A stretch of 64,000 nt of DNA from Hyphomicrobiales bacterium (GCA_002401155.1 NVSG01000001.1:310001-374000), one strand, 5' to 3'; positions 8,168 through 17,627 are shown, numbered from the stretch's first letter. Numbers and translations: made by a program. Notes: generated by a model not told the origin, from the sequence alone.

Positions 8168-8620
8168 TCACCCGGTGATGAACTCATAGTAGTTATCAAA
8201 CTCGCTTGCCCGAATTAATTTAAATCCATGACCGAGATAAAAGGCGTTGGCATCACTGCCCGTCAAAGCGGCCAGTCTTATTGGTAGGCTCTGTTGGCGT
8301 GCTTGTTCCTTCACGCTCCCCACAATCATCGAACCAATGCCCTGCCCCCGCTCAGCGGCCCTGAGATAAAGATTATCAAGATAGAGGTGATCATCAAACT
8401 CTTTGACCGTATAAAACCCAATTAATTGCCCATCCCGTTCAATTTTCCGGGTGTCATTGGGGTCAAACGTATCCAAAAACCACTGGCGCGCCCGCACCAT
8501 ATCAAAACGACCTACGGCCTCAAGGCTGGGGCGCATAACTTCTACACGCAAATCTGCCAATTCATCGCGATCATTGGCGCTCGCGGTTACAAATCTGATT
8601 GTACAATCAACCATACCCAT
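8168..8620 (-). CDS. GNAT family N-acetyltransferase
   Basis: The protein has 150 residues and the GNAT fold order. An N-terminal strand-helix is followed by GQLIGFYTVKEFDDHLYLDN, the acetyl-CoA loop LRAAERGQGIGSMIV (motif R/Q-x-x-G-x-G/A), and a C-terminal FYLGHGFKLI strand-turn. It would acetylate a small molecule or protein amine using acetyl-CoA in the cytoplasm; the substrate cannot be read from sequence. I chose ATG 8620, which overlaps the stop of the upstream oxidase gene (TGATG), pointing to translational coupling; an upstream TTG at 8623 is possible. Confidence 0.85.
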   Translation of the reverse strand: MGMVDCTIRFVTASANDRDELADLRVEVMRPSLEAVGRFDMVRARQWFLDTFDPNDTRKIERDGQLIGFYTVKEFDDHLYLDNLYLRAAERGQGIGSMIVGSVKEQARQQSLPIRLAALTGSDANAFYLGHGFKLIRASEFDNYYEFITG

Positions 8621-9696
8621 CAAGCTTTACCCAAAATCTGATCAGCAAGTTTAGTGGAATAATACGGTGCTCGGAGATAGCCATCCGATCCGTGACCCAG
8701 TGAATAATAAAGGTTTTGGGCAATAGAGCTTTCGCCAATGATCGAATTCTTTGTCTCGCGTACGAAAGGCCGGAAACCAACGATGGCTTCAACCAATGGA
8801 AAACCAGCAAGCTGCGGCATAGTGCGAACACCGCTTTGCAATAATTTCTCCACCTGATCGGGCTCCGCATCAGTAGAAAGATTATCATCCTGTCTCGTCA
8901 CCCCCACCAAAATTCGACCATCATTTCGCGGGCAAAGAATGCCATCCGGCCGTTTGACAAGATGGCGCAAAAATTGCGTTTTATCAGGCGCTTCCAGTGT
9001 CAAAATAATGCCTTTTTGGCCATAGGATTTCGGCAAATCCTGTGGCAAGTCGCAGATCAGGTCAGTTTGGTAGCCTGCGGCGACAACCAGTTTATCAGCA
9101 TATATTTCACCGGTTGGGGTCTCCACACCAATGGCCATGTTATTTTTAACAATCACCCGCTTCACGCTGGTATTTTCTATAACTTCCCCGCCAAGGCTTT
9201 TGATTGCAGTAACCAGAGCCTTGCATAATTTGCGTCCGTCAACCCAGCTCACCTGTGGCAGATGAGCAGCGCAAACAATCTCCTCCGACAAGGATGGTTC
9301 AAGCTTGCGTAATTCTTCGCCGGAAAGGAGTTCGCATTGCCATCCAAGCCTTTTTCGCTCCGCCAGTTCGTCCTTTATCGCCGCTTCGTTTTCACCATAG
9401 GCAATTTTCAGCTGGCCACGAGTTTGATAATCTACATCTTGTCCAGAGATTTCCTCAACTTCATCGACAAATCCCTGCCACATATTGAGCGACTGCCATT
9501 CCAATTCTGCAGTGGCTGTTTCCGCCAAAGTTGGTTCAAGATATCCAGCCGCCGCCCAACTGGCCCCGCAGCCAATGCAGGCTTGTTCAAGCACGGTAAT
9601 TTTCACGCCCATGGACAACAATCGAAAGCCTAGAGAAAGCCCTATAACACCACCACCGATTATCACTATCAAAGCGAGCACCCCGTCAATTTGCAT
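8620..9696 (-). CDS. FAD-dependent amino acid oxidase, ThiO-like glycine oxidase
   Basis: The 358-residue protein starts with an FAD-binding Rossmann motif, LIVIIGGGVIGLSLGFRLL. It carries the DAO-family features GASWAAAGYLEP after the ADP-binding region, a substrate domain and a C-terminal VGFRPFVRE...LYYSLGHGSDGYLRAP. That tail matches glycine/D-amino-acid oxidases of the ThiO type, which oxidise glycine to iminoacetate for thiazole synthesis. No other thiamine gene is nearby, so a general D-amino acid or N-methyl amino acid oxidase role is also possible. The product is cytosolic with no export signal. ATG 9696 is preferred over the TTG just before it. It is translationally coupled to the acetyltransferase gene. 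Confidence 0.8.
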   Translation of the reverse strand: MQIDGVLALIVIIGGGVIGLSLGFRLLSMGVKITVLEQACIGCGASWAAAGYLEPTLAETATAELEWQSLNMWQGFVDEVEEISGQDVDYQTRGQLKIAYGENEAAIKDELAERKRLGWQCELLSGEELRKLEPSLSEEIVCAAHLPQVSWVDGRKLCKALVTAIKSLGGEVIENTSVKRVIVKNNMAIGVETPTGEIYADKLVVAAGYQTDLICDLPQDLPKSYGQKGIILTLEAPDKTQFLRHLVKRPDGILCPRNDGRILVGVTRQDDNLSTDAEPDQVEKLLQSGVRTMPQLAGFPLVEAIVGFRPFVRETKNSIIGESSIAQNLYYSLGHGSDGYLRAPYYSTKLADQILGKA

Positions 9697-9903
9697 CAAG
9701 AATATCTATTAAAATCTAGTCAGATGAAGTCATTATGACAACACACAAAACCGGGCAAATGCATTGCTTTAACAATTGGGTGAGAAAGCACTTGCACCAT
9801 ACGCCCCATGTGGTATTCGTTCGCCGACCATCGCAGTCAATTGTGAAGTTTTCTGCATGCCTCAGCGCGAAATTTGTCTAGGCAAATTTGGTTCTACCTA
9901 GAT

Positions 9904-9988
9904 GGAGGAGTGTCCGAGTGGTTAAAGGAGACGGACTGTAAATCCGTTCGCTTAGCGTACGCTGGTTCGAATCCAGCCTCCTCCACCA
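9904..9988 (+). tRNA. tRNA-Tyr (anticodon GTA)
   Basis: An 85-base class II tRNA. GGAGGAG pairs with CTCCTCC, and CCA is encoded. The anticodon arm CGGACTGTAAATCCG gives GTA. A long variable arm follows (CGCTTAGCGTACG region), as expected for bacterial tRNA-Tyr. The T arm is GGTTCGAATCC. Confidence 0.95.
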
Positions 9989-10051
9989 TCATTTGCCGGG
10001 AGACCGGCGCGGGTAGAATTTTTACATTATGCGCCGAGAGCCTGGCCAGAA

Positions 10052-10125
10052 GCGGGTATAGCACAATGGTAGTGCAGCAGCCTTCCAAGCTGAATACGAG
10101 GGTTCGATTCCCTCTACCCGCTCCA
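10052..10125 (+). tRNA. tRNA-Gly (anticodon TCC)
   Basis: A 74-base tRNA. GCGGGTA pairs with TACCCGC, with discriminator T and encoded CCA. The anticodon loop CTTCCAA gives TCC. The T arm has GGTTCGATTCC. It lies 63 bases after tRNA-Tyr and is probably cotranscribed with it. Confidence 0.95.
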
Positions 10126-10461
10126 AAATACCGTTATTTTTCAATATCTTAACTTTTATCCATATCATTCCATGTCATCGGGCCTTTGACATGGTTAGGG
10201 GACTGTTCACAGACGAACTACCCCTAAAAATTTACAGTCTTGGGACAAGCCCTAAATCACCCTAAAATGGAATTCCGGGCAAGCCGCCAACAACACTGAT
10301 TTCATTACGTTTTCTTGTGAAACACATATCAAAATCCTCTGCCTGCTATACGGGGCCAGAGGGAACAAGCACGGTATCATCGGGAAGACATCACCCAGAT
10401 ATTCCATAAACACAGAGAAACCGACAACAGTTTTGTCATCATGTACCAATAGCGGACACCC
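10126..10461. other. Non-coding region after tRNA-Gly
   Basis: No gene or clear hairpin terminator is visible. A 65-codon minus frame (10252-10449) has no recognisable motif or ribosome binding site. This is the boundary between the conserved tRNA region and the polysaccharide cluster. Confidence 0.45.
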
Positions 10462-11601
10462 TTAGCCTGTTTTATTGAAAATACTTTCAAGCGTCTCAAG
10501 ATAGCGATTTATGACAATCCGCTCATCAAACTCTTTCTCGACTTTCTTCCGGCTGGCCTTGCCCATCGAAGTCCGCTCATCATCCGTCAGTTCAATAAAA
10601 TTCAGCATACGCTCAGCCAGGTGTTCTGGATCACGAACACGGCATAAAAAGCCATTTTTTTCATGATCAACCACCTCGCGGCATCCCGGCACATCAGTAG
10701 TGATCAATGACTTGCCCATAGCGGCGGCCTCAAGAAGTGTACGTGGCGTCCCCTCGCGATATGATGGCAGCACAACACAATGCGACGCCGCGATAAAGGG
10801 ACGAACATCATCCGTAGTACCAAGATAATCTATAGTCCCCTCTTTAACCCAGCCATCAACTTCATCACGCTTTACGGCAGTTCGATTCTCAACATCGAGA
10901 AAACCGAGAATTTGAAACTTCACATTCGGCATTTTGTTACGAACAATACGTGCAGCCTCAACATATTCCCTAATGCCTTTGTCGAATACCAGCCGCGCTA
11001 TCAGCAAAAAGACATATGGCTCTCCTGCATTTGGAGAACTGTGACCATCAGGCTTTAGATACTCAAGGTTTATGCCCGATCCAGGCAAAACATCGGTACT
11101 TTGTAATTTGACCAGTTTTTCCTGAACAAACAGCGCCCGGTCATCTCCATTTTGAAAAAACACCATATGAGATCGTCGAAAGGCCCATCGATAAAGAGAC
11201 TGGACAATTTTAGTGAGAAAATTTTCCCGTATGAAAGCAGTACCAAGGCCCGATACGTTGTTTATTACCGGAATTTTCAGCCTGTTAGCTGCCAGAGAAC
11301 CATAGACATTCGGCTTGATGGTATAGCCCAAAAAGGCATCCGGGCGTTCATGCCGAAGGATCTGCAAATAGCGGAAGAACAGAATAATATCATTCACAGG
11401 AGATGTCCCCTTATTGTCCATAGGCAAAGGTATAAATCGACAGCCCAGCGCTTCCAACCGCTCCGAATATTCGTCCTGCGGCGCAACAGCTACAACTTTA
11501 TAGCCAGCATCGATAAGCGCCTGTATTAGCCCTGCTCTAAAATTAAAAATATTCCAGGATGTATTGATCGAAATGATGATTTTTTTTTGCGAGCCCGCCA
11601 T
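10462..11601 (-). CDS. Family 4 glycosyltransferase
   Basis: The 379-residue protein is a GT-B fold retaining glycosyltransferase. It has an N-terminal acceptor domain starting IIISINTSWNIFNFRAGLI, of the kind seen in PglA-like HexNAc transferases, and a C-terminal nucleotide-sugar domain. The latter contains VVLPSYREGTPRTLLEAAAM, with the EX7E catalytic/donor motif, and the following GCREVVDHEKNGFL loop. It probably adds a sugar to the undecaprenyl-linked repeat unit at the inner membrane. A donor such as UDP-HexNAc is likely by similarity but not proven. It is the last gene of the minus-strand polysaccharide cluster, separated by 395 bases from the acyltransferase upstream, so it may have its own promoter. 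Confidence 0.85.
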   Translation of the reverse strand: MAGSQKKIIISINTSWNIFNFRAGLIQALIDAGYKVVAVAPQDEYSERLEALGCRFIPLPMDNKGTSPVNDIILFFRYLQILRHERPDAFLGYTIKPNVYGSLAANRLKIPVINNVSGLGTAFIRENFLTKIVQSLYRWAFRRSHMVFFQNGDDRALFVQEKLVKLQSTDVLPGSGINLEYLKPDGHSSPNAGEPYVFLLIARLVFDKGIREYVEAARIVRNKMPNVKFQILGFLDVENRTAVKRDEVDGWVKEGTIDYLGTTDDVRPFIAASHCVVLPSYREGTPRTLLEAAAMGKSLITTDVPGCREVVDHEKNGFLCRVRDPEHLAERMLNFIELTDDERTSMGKASRKKVEKEFDERIVINRYLETLESIFNKTG

Positions 11602-11996
11602 ATCAATACATTTTCTATTTTTGATTTAAAGCAATCGACTCAATATTTATTATCGTATCGTCTTTTTATCAGGCAAGCCACCACCGAGAATGGCGTTCCT
11701 GATCGGCATACTCGCCTATAGACTCGTGAAAAAGTGCTGCAGTCAAATTTTGGCAAAGTTCCATAATAAATGCCAACTCCAAAGTAGCAAACTAGCTCAC
11801 TATTAGAATCATAACGGCAAAACTATAACTTCGGTAGGAGAAAGGTAGGTGTTAAAATGGTCTGGAAAAACAAAACTACTTCACACAAACACAACTGACG
11901 GATATTCTCAACCGGTTCGCAAACCACGAAGCTACACAAACGATGTAGTAGAATTGCATTCCAGTATCCCGGGCAGAATGCTTACGAAACATAGGG
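11602..11996. other. Intergenic region between acyltransferase and glycosyltransferase
   Basis: I find no gene or RNA here. The spacing is long compared with the tightly packed polysaccharide genes, which suggests an insertion or a separate promoter for the glycosyltransferase. No clear promoter hexamers stand out. Confidence 0.4.
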
Positions 11997-13901
11997 CTAT
12001 TCAGAAACCATATCTTTAATTGCCAATTTTTTCATCACAAGACGAGAGCCCGCCCGTGTCAAATGGCCTTCATCCACATAAAGTATAACGCCCTGTTTAC
12101 TTGTTATGCAACGATCTGTTGTACAGAGGACTGAGGCGGGAAGCAACACATCGACGCCAGCCTTTTCGCCTATATGCTCCAACAACGCATCAATGCCACC
12201 GCCTGCGTGCAAAGCATCAGCAATTGCAATGCTGCAGCCAGATCGCCCCATAATTGGTAGACCTTCTATCATCCTTTCATTGCAAGTCCCTGCATTAAAT
12301 GATGCATGAGGCGTTGGCCCGACAATGATTGGAGTCTTGCCTGCAGCCTTTAGGCGTATCAACGCCTGCATCAACGCTTCACTTCCAGCATCGCTGAATG
12401 GCTCCACGCGATCACCAACTAATAAGCGTTGTTTCCGTTCGACCATTACCTGAGTGAACGGCGAACTCATGATGACGTAATGGACGGAAGGCATAGCAAC
12501 AATGGCGCTGAGTGCGCTTTCATTGAAAGCAACACACGCCTGTGCCCAGCTTTTGTTGTAGCGCGCAGAAACTCGAGCCACGCCCTCGATAGGGGAACAA
12601 GCAGGTTTGGTCATCTGGACCAGCGGGATACCTTCCAGTCCGGCGATTAGATGCATGGCATAACTGTCGCCCCAAACAGCTACTCTTGGGGCATCTGACG
12701 TCCGGCAAACAGGTTGATCTGTCCATGTCCTACTCTTGACTGCACAAGATGGGCTCAGACCTACATTTGGCCGAAGTGCATCCGTATACGGGCTTTCCGC
12801 GTCCATGGTGGGTATAATCACAGCAATTAGCGCTGCCATGGTTCCACCAAGAACAATCGGTGCCTTGAACATTCGTATTGGCCATTTTTTGCGAAAGGGT
12901 TGCTCAATGTATTTGTATTGTAGCCATGCCAGCAGCACCGATAGCGCAGCGAGGCCAGCCAGAACCTGGGTTGGCGGATGTCGTTGGTATACGATGAAGG
13001 CGAAGGAGAATAATGGCCAATGGATAAGATAGAGGCTGTAAGACCAATTTCCTACGAGACCGATCGGCCGAGCCAGAGCCGTTTCAGGGAGCCACTCGCT
13101 GTTACCGCAAAGGATCACTGCAGTTGCTGCAACAACAATCATCGCATCAATTCGAGGGTGGACAGGGTCCAAACCGACAACGCAAACGACAGGGATAACC
13201 AGAAGAGCCAGATACTTTAGCCAGGCCGACACGCGAAACTGCGGATGCCTCAGCATCATCCACGCACAAAGCGAGCCAACCAGAAGCTCCCAAGCCCGTG
13301 CGGGAAGCATGAAGAATGCAATCTTCCCGGCAGTCTTGGAGGGTATCGGGAGATTGAATAGATCGGTCACGAGCACAAGGCACAAGCCCAGACTAAGGAT
13401 GAAAGCAATTCCAAGAAGCCATGGCCGTGCTCGAAGCGGTGTTAGCCACAGCATCAGCGGCGCCACGAAATAGAACTGCTCCTCCAGCGCCAGTGACCAG
13501 ATATGTAACAGGGGTTTGTTTCCTGCAGCACCTTCAAAATAGCCGGTCTGGTTGGCCAAAACGAAGTTTGCCACAAAAGCGAGCGAACCAATCAGCTGCT
13601 CCGCATAGTCGACCATTTGTGAATTGGTCAAGAATATGAAAGCCAGCGCTGTCGTTACCAACAAAGTAACCAAATTCGCAGGTAACAACCTCAACGCCCG
13701 GCGCTTGTAGAAGTTCCAAAAACTGAATTCGTTAGCTTCTAATCCTTTCAGGATAATCCCGGTAATCAAAAAGCCTGAGATAACGAAGAACACGTCAACG
13801 CCAAGGAAGCCTTGAGCGATGAAACTTGGAAAAGCATGAAAAACCACGACGGCCAACACAGCAACACCGCGCATGAACTGGATATCGAATCGGTTAGTCA
13901 T
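11997..13901 (-). CDS. OafA-type acyltransferase with SGNH domain
   Basis: The 634-residue protein combines an acyltransferase-3 membrane domain (about residues 1-350, roughly ten helices) with a periplasmic SGNH hydrolase-like domain (about 385-630). The first shows the family start IQFMRGVAVLAVVVFHAF with the catalytic His, then GVDVFFVISGFLITG. The SGNH part has block I AVWGDSYAMHL (Ser) and the C-terminal Asp-His pair in VDEGHLTRAGS. Proteins of this architecture O-acetylate surface polysaccharides, with acyl groups passed from the cytoplasm to the periplasmic domain. Here it probably decorates the polymer made by this cluster. It is flanked by about 340 and 395 bases of non-coding DNA, and its base composition looks somewhat more GC-rich than its neighbours, hinting at later acquisition. 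Confidence 0.88.
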   Translation of the reverse strand: MTNRFDIQFMRGVAVLAVVVFHAFPSFIAQGFLGVDVFFVISGFLITGIILKGLEANEFSFWNFYKRRALRLLPANLVTLLVTTALAFIFLTNSQMVDYAEQLIGSLAFVANFVLANQTGYFEGAAGNKPLLHIWSLALEEQFYFVAPLMLWLTPLRARPWLLGIAFILSLGLCLVLVTDLFNLPIPSKTAGKIAFFMLPARAWELLVGSLCAWMMLRHPQFRVSAWLKYLALLVIPVVCVVGLDPVHPRIDAMIVVAATAVILCGNSEWLPETALARPIGLVGNWSYSLYLIHWPLFSFAFIVYQRHPPTQVLAGLAALSVLLAWLQYKYIEQPFRKKWPIRMFKAPIVLGGTMAALIAVIIPTMDAESPYTDALRPNVGLSPSCAVKSRTWTDQPVCRTSDAPRVAVWGDSYAMHLIAGLEGIPLVQMTKPACSPIEGVARVSARYNKSWAQACVAFNESALSAIVAMPSVHYVIMSSPFTQVMVERKQRLLVGDRVEPFSDAGSEALMQALIRLKAAGKTPIIVGPTPHASFNAGTCNERMIEGLPIMGRSGCSIAIADALHAGGGIDALLEHIGEKAGVDVLLPASVLCTTDRCITSKQGVILYVDEGHLTRAGSRLVMKKLAIKDMVSE

Positions 13902-14241
13902 CTAAACCCCAGAAAAAAACACAGCTATCACAATTGCAGCAGAAGCACCACAGTTCTACCAGATTTTTGGGCGTCGCCAAACTGAATGAGATTAGCATCA
14001 GAACGCACAGTAGAAGTCATATGAAAACGGATTGGAAAGCTCATCGACGCAATCAAACCACAACAATGCCAAAACCATTTCATAAACTCAGGAGGTGCTT
14101 TGAACTAAATCATATCCGCTCTAGCGAAAAAAGCTTGACGATCTCTTTAAGGGAGAGGCTGAACATGGTATTTGTTGAGTCAAGCTGCTAATTGATCCTT
14201 GATCCAACGACTTCTATTTCCCGCATGACGCGCTCCCTCTT
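13902..14241. other. Intergenic region upstream of acyltransferase gene
   Basis: No gene is supported; the 85-codon plus-strand frame here lacks motifs and a ribosome binding site. The region separates the FucNAc synthesis genes from the acyltransferase and may carry the latter's promoter. Confidence 0.4.
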
Positions 14242-15375
14242 CTATGCCTTGCTCCACACCACCCGGTTCACAAAATCAATATAACTATGGATGATGCGCA
14301 CAATCTTATCCGATACATTGTCCACATCGTAGTCACTCACAACATGCAGCAATCTGTCCGCACCGCGCGGTTGGGTTTCCAAAATCTCAAGTCCTTGCAT
14401 AACACGCTCGAAATTCATGCCCACCATCATTACCGCAGCTTCTTCCATTCCTTCTGGACGCTCGTGGGTTTCACGAAGATTAAGTGCGGGGAAGTTAAGA
14501 ATAGACGATTCCTCGGTAATGGTGCCACTATCGGAAAGCACGGCACGAGCTTGTTTTTGCAATGCAACATAGTCAATGAAGCCGAATGGTTTCATCTGCT
14601 GCACAAGAGGATTAAGCACTACATTTTCAGCAGCGATACGCTTCGCCGTACGCGGGTGGGTTGATAAAATAACAGGCAGTTCAAACTGTTCAGCAATCCC
14701 ATTCAATATGGTCACCAAACCTTCAAACTGATCAGAATACTCGATATTTTCCTCGCGATGAGCACTAACCAGAAAATAACCACCTGCTTCAAGGTTCATT
14801 TCACTAAGTATCTGCGAATTATCGATCTTGGGAGCATAATAGTTTAGCACTTCAAACATCGGGCTGCCTGTTCGTATCACCCGTTGTGGGTCTAGCCCCT
14901 CGGCCAGAAGATACTCGCGGGCAATACTGCTATAAGTGAGATTAATATCTGAGATATGATCCACAATGCGTCGATTAATCTCTTCGGGAACACGCATATC
15001 AAAGCAGCGATTGCCTGCCTCCATGTGAAACGTCGGAATTTGTAGCCTCTTAGCAGACAGGATAGCTAGACAACTGTTGGTATCCCCCAGCACCAAAACA
15101 GCATCGGGAGCAATTTTGTGCAATACGCGGCTGGCAGAAGCGATAACATTACCAATGGTCTCGGCCGCTGTCTCACCTACAGCTTCAAGGAAGTGATCAG
15201 GTTTGCGCAACCCGAGTTGTTCGAAGAAAATGCCATTCAGTTCATAGTCATAATTTTGACCGGTGTGAATTACGACATGATCGCAATGCCGGTCGAGGGC
15301 CGCCATTACACGTGACAATCGTATAAGTTCAGGGCGGGTTCCTACAATTGTTACAACCTTAATTTTTTTTGTCAT
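14242..15375 (-). CDS. capG: UDP-HexNAc 2-epimerase, CapG/WbjD-like
   Basis: In the CapE-CapF-CapG pathway this enzyme catalyses the last step: it epimerises UDP-N-acetyl-L-pneumosamine at C2 to UDP-N-acetyl-L-fucosamine. The 377-residue protein has the WecB-family start VTIVGTRPELIRLSRVMAAL, the HTGQNYDYELNGIFFEQLGL stretch, VLVLGDTNSCLA, FHMEAGNRCFDMRVPEEINR and VLSDSGTITEESSI, all hallmark segments of UDP-GlcNAc 2-epimerases. Assignment to CapG rather than WecB rests on its place directly after capE and capF. Its start codon overlaps the capF stop (ATGA). The enzyme is cytosolic. Confidence 0.9.
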   Translation of the reverse strand: MTKKIKVVTIVGTRPELIRLSRVMAALDRHCDHVVIHTGQNYDYELNGIFFEQLGLRKPDHFLEAVGETAAETIGNVIASASRVLHKIAPDAVLVLGDTNSCLAILSAKRLQIPTFHMEAGNRCFDMRVPEEINRRIVDHISDINLTYSSIAREYLLAEGLDPQRVIRTGSPMFEVLNYYAPKIDNSQILSEMNLEAGGYFLVSAHREENIEYSDQFEGLVTILNGIAEQFELPVILSTHPRTAKRIAAENVVLNPLVQQMKPFGFIDYVALQKQARAVLSDSGTITEESSILNFPALNLRETHERPEGMEEAAVMMVGMNFERVMQGLEILETQPRGADRLLHVVSDYDVDNVSDKIVRIIHSYIDFVNRVVWSKA

Positions 15376-16481
15376 GTCAGTTCCCCTGCAATAGTATCGG
15401 GATGGTCGCGGTCAAAAATCTCGTTCGCCCAAAGCATAACAATCATTTCCTCTTCGCCAATATTAGTGATGTCGTGTAGCCACCCTGGAACGGTCTCAAC
15501 TACCGTCGGTTCTTCACCATTCGTCTCAACTACCGTCGTCTCATCAGTATCAAGATTTCGAAAACGGAAGCGGGCGTTCCCCTTCACAACGAGGAACTTC
15601 TCATTTTTAGTATGGTGATAGTGACCACCGCGTGTAACACCGGGATGCGCTGTAAAATAAGAGACCTGCCCCGAGCCAGTCGTCTTAAGCATCTCGACGA
15701 AAATACCACGCTCATCACCATGCTTGATAAGTGGGTAAGTAAAGTTATCTCGATCACAATAACTAAGATAGGTCGCATAAAGCGCACGACCAACGCCCTC
15801 CCCCACCATATCAACGAGCAAACTCTCCCGAGACTTTCGATAATCAGTTAGTTGATCAGCCAGTTCACCAACTGTCATCTTCCAGATTGGTCCGATTTCG
15901 GGCCATTGCAAGCCTTCGCCTGACTTCACAACCCAGTCAAGCATTGCAGTGACCACATCATCAACATAGACGAGCTGTAAATCCGCATCTGGATCATTAA
16001 TCTTGATCGGCAAATCGTGCGAGATGTTGTAACAAAAAGTAGCGACAGCCGAATTGTAGTTCGGCCTACACCATTTTCCAAAAACATTCATAAGGCGGCA
16101 GATTGCTACCGGCGAACCGGTTTGAACAGCGTAAGCTTCTAAATGTTTTTCTGCATCGCGTTTACTGTTTGCGTATGGATTGTCACTGCCAACCTGTATC
16201 GAGGAAGCAAAGAGCACCGGTAACTTGCGAGCCTGCTCTGCCATAAGCTTGCATAGCTGTTCTGTATAATCAGCATTTCCAGTCTTGAATTCAGCCGTAT
16301 TTTCTGGGCGATTGATACCCGCAAGATGAATAACCGCATCGGCTCCACGCAACAGGTCTTCGGTCTCTTTTGCCGTTGTATTGCGTGTAACCGCTATGAT
16401 TTCCCAATCATTTCGTTCCTCTATACGCACCTTGAGGTTCTTGCCCACAAAGCCATTTGCACCCGTAACAAGAATCTTCAT
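15372..16481 (-). CDS. capF: CapF/WbjC-like bifunctional epimerase-reductase
   Basis: The 369-residue protein has an N-terminal SDR domain (KILVTGANGFVGKNL, with the NAD(P)-binding TGxxGxxG) and a C-terminal cupin domain with GGHYHHTKNEKFLVVKG, carrying the metal-binding histidines. This two-domain layout is specific to CapF/WbjC. In that family the cupin epimerises the 4-keto sugar product of CapE at C3, and the SDR domain reduces it with NADPH to UDP-N-acetyl-L-talosamine/pneumosamine-type sugar. It sits between capE (two bases upstream) and capG (four-base overlap), completing the three-gene UDP-L-FucNAc cassette. Length and domain order match the family, so I am confident. Confidence 0.92.
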   Translation of the reverse strand: MKILVTGANGFVGKNLKVRIEERNDWEIIAVTRNTTAKETEDLLRGADAVIHLAGINRPENTAEFKTGNADYTEQLCKLMAEQARKLPVLFASSIQVGSDNPYANSKRDAEKHLEAYAVQTGSPVAICRLMNVFGKWCRPNYNSAVATFCYNISHDLPIKINDPDADLQLVYVDDVVTAMLDWVVKSGEGLQWPEIGPIWKMTVGELADQLTDYRKSRESLLVDMVGEGVGRALYATYLSYCDRDNFTYPLIKHGDERGIFVEMLKTTGSGQVSYFTAHPGVTRGGHYHHTKNEKFLVVKGNARFRFRNLDTDETTVVETNGEEPTVVETVPGWLHDITNIGEEEMIVMLWANEIFDRDHPDTIAGELT

Positions 16482-16483
16482 GA

Positions 16484-17518
16484 CTAAGCCACCGGCTCGG
16501 TCGAATTTCCTGCAAGAGCGGAGCGGATAAAATCAAGCTGGAGCAGCAATTCCTGCATTTGCGGCACATCAAGACGCTCAGTGCTATCCGAAGTATAATC
16601 CTCTGCGGTGTTAATTTTTTCCTCGCCAACTTCCATATACTTACTGTAGTTCAAATCCCGCAAATCCGGTGGAATTCGGTAGTAACTATCAAGCTCTTCG
16701 GCGTGAATAAATTCTTCACGCGACAAAAGTGTTTCGTGTTTTTTCTCACCGTGACGAGTGCCGATTAACTCAATCGGATGATTGGGGCGTTCGAACATCT
16801 CGATAAGGGCTCGCGCCAATACTTCAAGCGTGGCTGCCGGTGCTTTCTGGATAAAAATGTCACCGTTTCGACCGTGCTCATAGCCAAACAGTACTAAATC
16901 CACAGCCTGATCAAGCGTCATCATGAAACGAGTCATCTCTGGATCAGTGATTGTAATTGGCTTACCGTCCAATATCTGGCGCACAAAAAGCGGGATCACC
17001 GACCCCCTTGATGCCATTACATTTCCATATCTGGTGCAGCAAATGGTTATTTTTTCTGGGTCGACTGTACGGGATTTGGCAATAATGACCTTTTCCATCA
17101 TTGCCTTGGAAATTCCCATTGCGTTAACTGGATACACCGCCTTATCCGTGCTCAGGCAGATCGCACGGCGCACACCAAGACGCACAGCAACGTCGAGCAC
17201 ATTAGCGGTTCCCATCACATTGGTCTTTACTGCCTCTAGCGGGAAAAATTCACAAGATGGCACCTGTTTGAGCGCTGCAGCATGAAAGACATAGTCGACC
17301 CCCGCCATCGCATCCGTCAGGCTATCGCGATCACGAACATCACCGATAAAAAACTTCAGCTTGTTATCCTGATAGCGCTTACGCATATCGTCTTGTTTCT
17401 TTTCGTCCCGGCTGAAGATCCGTATCTCTTTAACTCTCGTTTTGAGAAACCGACGCGCTACTGCATTACCAAAAGACCCCGTTCCGCCCGTTATGAGTAA
17501 TGTTATGTCATCAAGCAT
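16484..17518 (-). CDS. capE: UDP-GlcNAc 4,6-dehydratase/5-epimerase, CapE/WbjB-like
   Basis: This is the first committed step to UDP-N-acetyl-L-fucosamine: dehydration of UDP-GlcNAc at C4/C6 with inversion at C5. The ~344-residue extended SDR protein has the dinucleotide motif ITGGTGSFGNAV, the HAAALKQVPSCE segment and CLSTDKAVYPVNAMGISKAM. In the last, the usual Tyr of SDR enzymes is replaced by Met (MGISK), a feature noted for CapE-type enzymes. C-terminal segments FIQKAPAATLEVLARAL and GTRHGEKKHETLL fit the FlaA1/CapE family. I chose ATG 17518, preceded by a GGGATA element, rather than a TTG at 17530. The operon continues into capF two bases downstream. Confidence 0.92.
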   Translation of the reverse strand: MLDDITLLITGGTGSFGNAVARRFLKTRVKEIRIFSRDEKKQDDMRKRYQDNKLKFFIGDVRDRDSLTDAMAGVDYVFHAAALKQVPSCEFFPLEAVKTNVMGTANVLDVAVRLGVRRAICLSTDKAVYPVNAMGISKAMMEKVIIAKSRTVDPEKITICCTRYGNVMASRGSVIPLFVRQILDGKPITITDPEMTRFMMTLDQAVDLVLFGYEHGRNGDIFIQKAPAATLEVLARALIEMFERPNHPIELIGTRHGEKKHETLLSREEFIHAEELDSYYRIPPDLRDLNYSKYMEVGEEKINTAEDYTSDSTERLDVPQMQELLLQLDFIRSALAGNSTEPVA

Positions 17519-17627
17519 CTTATATCCCAAACTCCATTGTATATTCTTATGTTTTTATCTGTATGTAATTGAATTTACTATTTAAACATAGGTCGATAAT
17601 TATAATATTTTGCGCTAATTATTCCCC

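Noticed and set aside
9874-10152. Plus-strand frame of 92 codons
   Set aside because: It spans both tRNA-Tyr and tRNA-Gly and is an artefact of their sequence.
10252-10449. 65-codon minus-strand frame after tRNA-Gly
   Set aside because: No binding site or family resemblance; composition is not convincing.
13934-14191. Plus-strand frame of 85 codons upstream of the acyltransferase gene
   Set aside because: No motif or binding site; sequence looks random.
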